Source of the DNA: Eucommia ulmoides
Lineage: Eukaryota; Streptophyta; Magnoliopsida; Garryales; Eucommiaceae
DNA length: 64,000 nucleotides
Reading direction: 5' to 3'
Assembly: GCA_016647705.1 (NCBI GenBank)
Contig: CM028333.1
Location: 20,392,243 to 20,456,242 of the forward strand
Positions 63,601 through 64,000 of this stretch are shown here, piece after piece. The translations under genes were made by a program, and so were the position numbers. How positions within the stretch are numbered: the first letter of the stretch is position 1; each line of letters begins with the position of its first letter. The notes under the pieces are model-generated. The model was not told the DNA's origin, did no database searches, and was given only the letters and a program-made list of their open reading frames with translations.

Positions 63601-64000
63601 CACACGGCATAGCTTGTGCTCCAAGTATATAACCAAATAAAGACAACAACTCCATTCTATTGCATGCCTAGAGAATCACATTTAAATTTAAATCTAAGAT
63701 TTCATACTTGGTGTTGAGCCAGCTTGAAGTCTTAATTTTATCAAAGCAGAAGATTGAAGATTGAAGATTGAAGGTAACCAAAGAAGAAGAATGTTTCTAA
63801 TAAACCAAGACTCTATATTCCATCTCATGTAGTACATAATCAATAAATTTAAAGAGGAAAAAGGAGATTGAAATTATCTAATTTGAAGCAAAACATACCA
63901 TAATGATGTTAAGATCTACTTGAGCAATATTCTCCAAGGAAACTTGCTTAATTGCAACAAAGTCTCCATTTTCCAAATCTAGACCTTTGTAAACTCGACC
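5545..64000 (-). CDS. MAP3KE1: MAP3K epsilon protein kinase gene (5' end outside window)
   Basis: Spliced gene of at least 23 coding exons, each listed separately. Together they give 1,373 codons plus a stop; Arabidopsis MAP3K-epsilon proteins are about 1,370 residues, so only about 30 N-terminal residues are missing. Order: Ser/Thr kinase domain (VAIK lysine, HRDIKGAN catalytic loop, [12 protein letters not shown]), a Ser/Glu/Asp-rich linker, a conserved block ([16 protein letters not shown]), then ARM/HEAT-like helical repeats ending [11 protein letters not shown]. Every junction is GT-AG and all phases agree, so the gene looks intact and probably functional despite about 54 kb of intron. 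Family knowledge: these are Cdc7/Sid1-like MAP3Ks acting with MOB/SGP-type partners, needed in Arabidopsis for pollen viability and plasma-membrane integrity. The name rests on remembered family sequence, not on a search. Confidence 0.96.
6225..6361 (+). repeat. copia-1 5' LTR
   Basis: 137 bp, TGTTAAAGGG...TTTAACA, followed directly by the primer-binding site. Confidence 0.93.
6917..11620 (+). pseudogene. copia-1 gag-pol remnant
   Basis: Single-polyprotein order with many in-frame stops: gag (from MATPQPLTT; Arg/Gly-rich tail and CCHC zinc knuckle near 7685), protease (VIDSA..DHMSG near 7958; the DSG-type site reads DSA), integrase (zinc motif [10 protein letters not shown] near 8346, VHSDIWGP near 8515), RT ([11 protein letters not shown] near 9970; active-site YVDD reads HVDD near 10112) and RNase H (CVFVG..LVSWKS near 11210). 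Stops replace Trp and Gln codons in several places, and a Harbinger insert splits RT. It cannot be translated as one protein. Confidence 0.9.
10216..10765. mobile_element. PIF/Harbinger-type nonautonomous element inside copia-1
   Basis: 550 bp with TIRs GGCTCCGTTTGGTAACC / GGTTACCAAACGTCACC and a 3-bp TSD TTA (10213-10215 and 10766-10768). Removing it and one TSD restores the copia RT sequence. The interior is simple (CCGGCGACC repeats, A-runs) with no transposase. The same family occurs at 17339-18222. Confidence 0.88.
11631..11767 (+). repeat. copia-1 3' LTR
   Basis: 137 bp, the same length as the 5' LTR, preceded by a polypurine tract at 11620-11630. Confidence 0.93.
12413..12434. repeat. 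(TG)n microsatellite
   Basis: TG-rich dinucleotide run in the last intron, with one interruption. Confidence 0.8.
12749..12863 (-). CDS. MAP3KE1: MAP3KE1 penultimate exon
   Basis: 115 nt. The first base completes the split Thr codon, then [20 protein letters not shown] and [18 protein letters not shown] follow. The last coding exon lies 7.0 kb further on, beyond a retrotransposon. Confidence 0.95.
12864..13563 (-). other. MAP3KE1 intron, 700 nt, nothing else identified
   Basis: AT-rich, with no recognisable transposon ends. Text near 13305-13460 contains two similar 'AAGGG(C/T)GGTTTGTGATA' phrases about 150 bp apart, perhaps the arms of a decayed MULE-like element. Confidence 0.4.
13564..13970 (-). 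CDS. MAP3KE1: MAP3KE1 exon: [20 protein letters not shown]
   Basis: 407 nt. Several ARM-like repeats, including [40 protein letters not shown] and [11 protein letters not shown]. It ends in phase 2. Confidence 0.95.
14389..14523 (-). CDS. MAP3KE1: MAP3KE1 exon: [20 protein letters not shown]
   Basis: 135 nt, 45 codons, phase 0, ending [11 protein letters not shown] before the donor GTGGG. It is an ARM-like repeat. Confidence 0.95.
14605..14993 (-). CDS. MAP3KE1: MAP3KE1 exon: conserved VADLLLEFA region
   Basis: 389 nt. After a variable start ([13 protein letters not shown]), it encodes [20 protein letters not shown] and [20 protein letters not shown], then [20 protein letters not shown]. 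This is the most conserved part of the C-terminal half. The following intron is 81 nt. Confidence 0.95.
15055..16338. mobile_element. Mutator-like (MULE) element, possible gene capture
   Basis: Long TIRs: the left arm 'GGGAAAATTACACTTTA' and the reverse complement of the right arm 'GAGAAAATTACACTTCA' stay alignable for about 60 bp. Flanking 9-bp direct repeats TAAAATGCA (15046-15054) and TAAAATATA (16339-16347) match at 7 of 9 bases, the size typical of MULEs. No transposase was seen. The interior 15600-16110 is GC-richer and coding-like. Confidence 0.75.
17339..18222. mobile_element. PIF/Harbinger-type element, second copy
   Basis: The right end is GGTTACCAAACGGGGCC followed by TAA; the left end is a degenerate CTGGTAACC near 17347. 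The right 150 bp match, inverted, the left end of the element at 10216 (TTTGGGA, GCGTTTGGTAA), so both belong to one family. The left border is uncertain by a few bases. The interior carries a 26-bp tandem repeat at 17570-17700. Confidence 0.8.
17570..17700. repeat. Tandem repeat, unit CCCCAATCGAAATCGAAATC
   Basis: About five imperfect units of 22-26 bp (AATCGAAATCGAAATCCTAAACCCC type) inside the Harbinger element. They make a fake 102-codon frame on the minus strand. Confidence 0.8.
18600..19694 (-). other. MAP3KE1 intron remainder
   Basis: No transposon ends or coding sequence recognised. A 20-bp poly-A run is present near 19451. Confidence 0.4.
19695..20557 (-). CDS. MAP3KE1: MAP3KE1 large central exon
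   Basis: 863 nt, the largest exon. It starts [20 protein letters not shown] and [20 protein letters not shown] (helical repeats). It then enters a Ser/Pro/Asp-rich disordered stretch of about 170 residues, and ends with the conserved [20 protein letters not shown] and the [20 protein letters not shown] segment. The frame runs open at both ends, but the AG acceptor at 20557 and the GTAAG donor at 19694 fix the boundaries. Confidence 0.95.
21980..22430 (-). mobile_element. TRIM LTR joined to a copia leader (chimeric fragment)
   Basis: On the minus strand, a partial TRIM internal repeat (22378-22430) is followed by a 116-bp TRIM-type LTR (22377-22262, TGTTGAATCCC...TTTTCTGCA). Next comes TGGTATCAAGAACAG and a stretch matching the 5' leader of the copia elements ('CATAGATCTGTTCAA', then the T-run and CT-rich tract). 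It ends with TTTTACTTTAACA, the 3' end of the copia-1 LTR, at about 21985. Confidence 0.7.
22811..23339 (+). mobile_element. TRIM element (TRIM-A)
   Basis: Miniature LTR element of 529 bp with no coding capacity. The 5' LTR is 22811-22927 and the 3' LTR 23224-23339 (116-117 bp, both TGTTGAATCCCACATCG...). The PBS TGGTATTAGAACC starts at 22928 and a purine-rich tract GTGAGGGGGCG lies before the 3' LTR. No clear TSD was found. Confidence 0.88.
22964..23223 (+). repeat. Three tandem units filling the TRIM-A interior
   Basis: Units at 22964-23045, 23046-23134 and 23135-23223 (82, 89 and 89 bp). Units 2 and 3 are nearly identical. Each begins with an LTR-like 'TGTTGAATCCCACAT' and contains 'CCGTTCGCAGTGGTTTGTC'. 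Confidence 0.9.
23701..23892. repeat. Tandem duplication of 96 bp
   Basis: Units 23701-23796 and 23797-23892 differ at about one position (TTTGATGA / TTTGACGA), suggesting a recent event. It lies in an intron and has no coding content. Confidence 0.92.
24722..24805 (-). CDS. MAP3KE1: MAP3KE1 exon: [20 protein letters not shown]
   Basis: 84 nt encoding a helical repeat that ends EADYAKYR, the last Arg codon being split with the next exon. It is separated from the previous exon by 93 nt. Confidence 0.95.
24899..24990 (-). CDS. MAP3KE1: MAP3KE1 exon: [20 protein letters not shown]
   Basis: 92 nt ending ...FFLQQLCQS in phase 2. It is helical-repeat coding sequence with a conserved position in the family. 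Confidence 0.95.
24991..26166 (-). other. MAP3KE1 intron, 1,176 nt, no feature found
   Basis: AT-rich with GC-richer patches at 25080-25110 and 25700-25770. No terminal repeats, RNA gene or transposon domain recognised. Confidence 0.4.
26167..26250 (-). CDS. MAP3KE1: MAP3KE1 exon: [20 protein letters not shown]
   Basis: 84 nt, 28 codons, phase 0. It continues the ARM-like repeat through ENACLVGL. The intron to the previous exon is only 115 nt, in contrast to the 18.7-kb intron just upstream. Confidence 0.95.
26366..26545 (-). CDS. MAP3KE1: MAP3KE1 exon: start of ARM/HEAT-like region
   Basis: 180 nt, 60 codons: [20 protein letters not shown], then the [20 protein letters not shown] helices, ending LLEVPRTR. 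First helical repeats of the C-terminal domain. Donor GTATGT after the Arg codon. Confidence 0.95.
27196..27613 (+). repeat. Gypsy 5' LTR with a 130-bp insertion
   Basis: 418 bp against 287 bp for the 3' LTR. The extra sequence lies at about 27340-27480 and includes a (GTT)n run. The first base is G where the 3' LTR has T (TGATGGGG). Confidence 0.8.
28173..28194. repeat. (AT)n(AG)n microsatellite
   Basis: ATATATAT followed by AGAGAG repeats in the gypsy untranslated leader. Confidence 0.85.
29139..29278 (-). repeat. copia-2 3' LTR
   Basis: 140 bp. The adjacent CTCCTCCTCAAGCTG is the complement of the polypurine tract. Confidence 0.92.
29286..33310 (-). pseudogene. copia-2 gag-pol remnant
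   Basis: Starts [17 protein letters not shown] at 33310. Gag with Arg/Gly-rich tail and zinc knuckle near 32560, protease (ATDYML in place of ATDHMSG, near 32265), integrase (SHTAAKWSC / [14 protein letters not shown] near 31455), RT (YVDDIVIT near 30185) and RNase H ([20 protein letters not shown] near 29710, [20 protein letters not shown]). The RNase H part is a clean 184-codon frame, but stops and frameshifts occur in gag, integrase and RT. Confidence 0.9.
33970..34109 (-). repeat. copia-2 5' LTR
   Basis: 140 bp, flanked on its inner side by the primer-binding site and on its outer side by ACAAC. Confidence 0.92.
34268..34426 (+). repeat. copia-3 5' LTR
   Basis: 159 bp, TGTTAAAAGG...CTCTAACA, with the PBS directly after it. 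Confidence 0.93.
35160..38698 (+). pseudogene. copia-3 gag-pol with most of gag deleted
   Basis: From MATPQSLTT the frame jumps after about 20 residues almost directly to the Arg/Gly tail and zinc knuckle ([14 protein letters not shown]), so about 500 bp of gag is missing. From 35501 a 685-codon open frame covers protease ([13 protein letters not shown]), integrase ([24 protein letters not shown]) and the start of RT. Single stops follow at 37556, 38159, 38246 and 38345. YVDDIMIT is intact. Recent but not autonomous. Confidence 0.92.
38735..38893 (+). repeat. copia-3 3' LTR
   Basis: 159 bp, 22 bp longer than the copia-1 LTRs but sharing the same ends. Confidence 0.93.
39858..40125. repeat. 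Tandem duplication of about 145 bp inside gypsy pol
   Basis: 39858-39998 and 40003-40125 share 'AGCCAAACCCAACCCC', 'GAATGGGTCTTCTT', 'CACCCATAAGAATGAACTTC' and 'GGTTTGAGCATG'. It falls between protease and RT and adds to the disruption. Confidence 0.85.
41769..42460. mobile_element. hAT-type nonautonomous element in gypsy integrase
   Basis: 692 bp, TIRs TAGAGATGCCC / GGGCATCCCTA, and a perfect 8-bp TSD CTAGCTTG (41761-41768, 42461-42468). The interior is a mesh of AAAACCAAAACC repeats with no transposase. The same family is at 56241-57241. Confidence 0.92.
43484..44361. mobile_element. TIR element with GGTTCAACC-rich ends
   Basis: The left end CTTTAAAAATAGGACCGGGCC and the right end (reverse complement CAATGTTTTAAAACCC...) are inverted, with shared CCGGTTGAACCG-type blocks. 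It lies between gypsy integrase and the chromodomain. No clear TSD, so the borders are approximate. The interior has a short coding-like stretch at 43710-43933. Confidence 0.65.
44372..44548 (+). pseudogene. Gypsy integrase C-terminal chromodomain
   Basis: [17 protein letters not shown], then RYLIKWKG, one in-frame stop (TGA), then [20 protein letters not shown]. The Y-L-I-K-W-K-G and TW..NEEL positions match chromodomains of plant chromoviruses. It is separated from the rest of integrase by a TIR element. Confidence 0.85.
44565..44851 (+). repeat. Gypsy 3' LTR
   Basis: 287 bp, TGATGGGGATCG...CTTCATCA, preceded by a purine tract (GCCGGGGAGAAT) and followed by the TSD ACTCC. Confidence 0.88.
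45210..45254 (-). CDS. MAP3KE1: MAP3KE1 short exon [15 protein letters not shown]
   Basis: 45 nt, 15 codons, in phase 0, matching the family segment before AVEFSRLV. It is the last exon before the 18.7-kb intron; the next coding base lies at 26545. Confidence 0.93.
45352..45684 (-). CDS. MAP3KE1: MAP3KE1 exon: conserved linker block
   Basis: 333 nt, 111 codons. It begins [20 protein letters not shown] and contains the strongly conserved [20 protein letters not shown] and [19 protein letters not shown]. This is the junction between the linker and the C-terminal helical region. Confidence 0.95.
46400..47690 (-). mobile_element. LINE (non-LTR) 3' end fragment
   Basis: On the minus strand, around 47690-47260, frameshifted translation gives a reverse-transcriptase zinc-binding C-terminus: [39 protein letters not shown], then W/R-rich residues. 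Two related 165-bp blocks (46427-46592 and 47070-47240) lie on the 3' side. No RT core is present. Confidence 0.6.
46427..47240. repeat. Direct repeats of about 165 bp
   Basis: 46427-46592 and 47070-47240 share 'TTTTAGAGAATCCTAGTGTT', 'GGACTCCTTCCTCAAAT', 'CTCAATGACTCAAGT' and 'TTAAGCTCTCCTA'. A third, inverted remnant (AGTCTTTAGCTTTCGATTTTC) is at 47970-48003. Confidence 0.75.
48290..48900. repeat. Possible solo-LTR-like fragment
   Basis: GC-richer block starting near 'CCTCCGGCGTGAGAATAAGT', a phrase that reminds me of LTRs of plant retrotransposons. No TSD, PBS or partner repeat was found, so this is weak. Confidence 0.25.
49557..49881 (+). mobile_element. TRIM element (TRIM-B)
   Basis: Left LTR about 49557-49663 (ending CCTCTTAACA), PBS-like TGATATCAAAACTGG from 49664, right LTR from 49788 (TGTTGAATTCCATATCG). 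Both LTRs contain 'GATTTTAGGTTGGAACCTC'. No coding capacity. The ends are eroded, with no TSD. Confidence 0.75.
50319..50341. repeat. (GA)n microsatellite
   Basis: Nearly perfect GA run in an intron. Confidence 0.85.
50429..50773 (-). CDS. MAP3KE1: MAP3KE1 exon: linker with [11 protein letters not shown] motif
   Basis: 345 nt, 115 codons, rich in Ser, Glu and Gly. It holds the short conserved motif [12 protein letters not shown], also present in the Arabidopsis proteins as I recall them. Probably disordered. Phase 0 at both ends, open throughout. Confidence 0.92.
50919..51009 (-). CDS. MAP3KE1: MAP3KE1 exon: variable acidic linker, part 1
   Basis: 91 nt encoding a low-complexity stretch ([20 protein letters not shown] and onward to ESTN). 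It follows the kinase domain directly. The sequence is poorly conserved, so the call rests on splice-site fit and frame continuity with both neighbours. Confidence 0.85.
51618..51664. repeat. (GACA)n(GA)n compound microsatellite
   Basis: GACAGACAGACA followed by a GA run; likely polymorphic. Confidence 0.9.
52385..53260. mobile_element. hAT-type nonautonomous element
   Basis: 876 bp with perfect 17-bp TIRs CTAGGAAGCACGGACAC and an 8-bp TSD AACCTATT (52377-52384, 53261-53268). The subterminal regions are packed with GTGTCGG/CCGACAC repeats. No transposase was seen. If one base is shifted, a 9-bp TSD reading (GAACCTATT, MULE-like) is also possible. Confidence 0.88.
52780..52803. repeat. (CT)n microsatellite
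   Basis: CT run inside the hAT-type element. Confidence 0.9.
53288..53678 (-). mobile_element. TRIM element (TRIM-C)
   Basis: Minus-strand TRIM. The 5' LTR is 53514-53678 (TGTTAGAATCCCACATCG... on the minus strand) and the 3' LTR about 53288-53392. The PBS TGGTATTAGAGCTAGG lies just inside the 5' LTR. It sits 40 bp from a kinase exon and next to the hAT element. It is the same family as TRIM-B (shared LTR phrases). Confidence 0.85.
53551..53670. repeat. 60-bp tandem duplication inside the TRIM-C LTR
   Basis: 53551-53610 and 53611-53670 are near-identical (GAGTAACTTCTTTCATATAT...). This makes the 5' LTR 165 bp rather than about 105 bp. Confidence 0.92.
53717..53820 (-). CDS. MAP3KE1: MAP3KE1 exon: end of kinase domain
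   Basis: 104 nt encoding [20 protein letters not shown] and [14 protein letters not shown]. It contains the RPDA and HPWI motifs that close the kinase fold. It ends in phase 2 into the linker exon. Confidence 0.95.
54388..54459 (-). CDS. MAP3KE1: MAP3KE1 exon: [15 protein letters not shown]
   Basis: 72 nt, 24 codons ([20 protein letters not shown] then CFKK), the alpha-H region of the kinase C-lobe. The residue after ITDFL is Trp, where I recall Arg in Arabidopsis; this is probably a neutral difference. Confidence 0.95.
54964..55095 (-). CDS. MAP3KE1: MAP3KE1 exon: kinase C-lobe, [14 protein letters not shown]
   Basis: 132 nt, 44 codons: [20 protein letters not shown], then [20 protein letters not shown] and RIVQ. 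This is the alpha-F helix region with the conserved Asp-Ile-Trp-Ser motif. Phase 0 at both ends. Confidence 0.96.
56241..57241. mobile_element. hAT-type element, second copy of the AAAACC family
   Basis: 1,001 bp, TIRs TAGGAATGCCA / TGACATCCCTA, and a perfect 8-bp TSD TGGATGAG (56233-56240, 57242-57249). The ends are full of GGTTTTGGTTTTGG repeats like the element at 41769. The interior from 56519 looks like a separate insertion (see the CACTA entry). Confidence 0.92.
56519..57000. mobile_element. Possible CACTA-type MITE inside the hAT element
   Basis: Starts CACTATAACAAAAAC, like the ends of CACTA-derived MITEs. It contains repeated 'TAGGGCAC' / 'GTGCCCTA' blocks on both strands. The opposite end is not clear, so this is tentative. 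Confidence 0.4.
57546..57647 (-). CDS. MAP3KE1: MAP3KE1 exon: DFG and activation segment
   Basis: 102 nt, 34 codons. DFG (magnesium-binding) is followed by [17 protein letters not shown] and TPYWMAPE, the full activation segment and APE motif. All catalytic residues are intact, so an active kinase is expected. Confidence 0.96.
57648..60092 (-). other. MAP3KE1 intron, 2.4 kb, no clear element
   Basis: AT-rich except for a C-rich patch at 58800-59190 that has two similar 'CAATGGC(C/G)ACTAGCCCACTAG' phrases. It looks like the leader of some transposon, but no terminal repeats were found. Confidence 0.4.
59651..59668. repeat. (TA)n microsatellite
   Basis: Short TA run. Confidence 0.8.
60093..60176 (-). 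CDS. MAP3KE1: MAP3KE1 exon: catalytic loop HRDIKGAN
   Basis: 84 nt, 28 codons, encoding [20 protein letters not shown] followed by ANILTTKE. It contains the catalytic aspartate of HRD and the conserved lysine and asparagine of the loop. Phase 0 at both ends. Confidence 0.96.
60248..60338 (-). CDS. MAP3KE1: MAP3KE1 exon: [11 protein letters not shown] hinge region
   Basis: 91 nt encoding [17 protein letters not shown] and [11 protein letters not shown], the hinge and alpha-D/alpha-E region of the kinase. The first base completes the Glu codon of the previous exon. The following intron is only 71 nt. Confidence 0.95.
60396..60490. repeat. 48-bp tandem duplication of the MITE end
   Basis: Two copies of 'GACTTAAATTATACTCCCTC...' with no visible differences over 47 bp, implying a recent event. 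Confidence 0.92.
60409..60697. mobile_element. Stowaway MITE with duplicated left end
   Basis: Left end CTCCCTCCATCACG after TA; the right end GGAACTTGAG before TA is a degenerate inverted copy. A 48-bp tandem duplication (60396-60443, 60444-60490) repeats the left TIR. The element makes up most of a 406-nt intron of the kinase gene. Confidence 0.75.
60706..60739. repeat. G-run tract on the plus strand
   Basis: Several runs of 3-7 G in 34 bp, ending 5 bp from the donor-side edge of the exon at 60745. It could form a G-quadruplex on the strand opposite the gene. Confidence 0.85.
60745..60818 (-). CDS. MAP3KE1: MAP3KE1 exon: [12 protein letters not shown] to HIILE
   Basis: 74 nt covering kinase subdomains IV-V ([13 protein letters not shown], then [10 protein letters not shown]). 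It ends in phase 2, completed by the next exon. Its donor GTAAGTA runs straight into a C-rich tract on the gene strand, reported as a finding. Confidence 0.95.
61302..61322 (-). CDS. MAP3KE1: MAP3KE1 micro-exon QEIDLLK
   Basis: A 21-nt exon encoding QEIDLLK, the alpha-C helix segment whose glutamate pairs with the catalytic lysine. It is flanked by AG and GTAAC and is in phase 0 on both sides. It is easily missed by gene finders because it lies between a 2.6-kb and a 0.5-kb intron. Confidence 0.93.
61323..62269 (-). other. MAP3KE1 intron part, no feature found
   Basis: AT-rich; no terminal repeats or coding region recognised. Confidence 0.4.
62270..63060 (-). mobile_element. LINE (non-LTR) C-terminal fragment
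   Basis: Frameshifted minus-strand translation from 63060: [17 protein letters not shown], then [24 protein letters not shown] and [16 protein letters not shown]. This is the post-RT region of plant L1-type LINEs (ALLGKWLWRF...; W-K-I-..G; F.VGDG..I.FW). No RT core. It lies in the first visible intron, in the same strand as the gene. Confidence 0.6.
63061..63898 (-). other. MAP3KE1 intron part, no feature found
   Basis: AT-rich, with a short (AATA)n run at about 63572-63590 and a 'GAAGATTGAAGATTGAAG' repeat at about 63751. Nothing else recognised. Confidence 0.4.
63899..64000 (-). CDS. MAP3KE1: MAP3KE1 exon: glycine-rich loop and catalytic lysine
   Basis: First visible coding exon, cut by the window edge. 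It gives 34 residues in frame from GRVYKG (end of the GxGxxG nucleotide loop) through [11 protein letters not shown], which holds the ATP-anchoring lysine. The donor GTATG follows directly. The upstream part of the loop (expected GKGAY) and the start codon are beyond 64000. Confidence 0.93.

Overview
This is plant nuclear DNA, almost certainly from a eudicot. It is AT-rich, full of retrotransposons and TIR transposons, and carries one spliced gene with canonical GT-AG introns. I cannot name the species. The very long introns suggest a TE-rich genome of moderate to large size.

One host gene dominates the window. On the minus strand, from the right edge (position 64000, 5' end cut off) to a stop codon at 5545, lies a MAP3K-epsilon protein kinase gene (MAP3KE1 / M3KE1 family, related to yeast Cdc7 and Sid1). 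I placed 23 coding exons. Their splice phases join into one open frame of 4,122 nt (1,373 codons plus stop). The kinase domain is encoded at 64000-53717, the acidic linker at 51009-45210, and the ARM/HEAT-like C-terminal region at 26545-5545. Only about the first 30 residues and the 5' UTR/promoter lie outside the window. The visible part of the gene is about 58.5 kb, of which only about 7% is coding.

The introns are mostly transposons. The last intron (5722-12748) holds a Ty1-copia element that landed in a Stowaway MITE and was later hit by a PIF/Harbinger element. The 14994-19694 intron holds a MULE, plus a second Harbinger element inside a tandem duplication. The 20558-24721 intron holds a TRIM and a TRIM/copia chimera. 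The 18.7-kb intron (26546-45209) holds a Ty3-gypsy chromovirus (27196-44851, TSD ACTCC). Two copia elements in head-to-head inverted orientation, a hAT element and another TIR element are inserted in it. Introns between 45685 and 63898 hold LINE remnants, two more TRIMs, two hAT elements and a second Stowaway MITE.

At the left edge (1-5150), beyond the gene's 3' end, I see no gene, only a MULE-like TIR element and an unclassified repeat. All transposon reading frames are broken by stops or deletions. No prokaryotic-type system, CRISPR array or RNA gene is visible.
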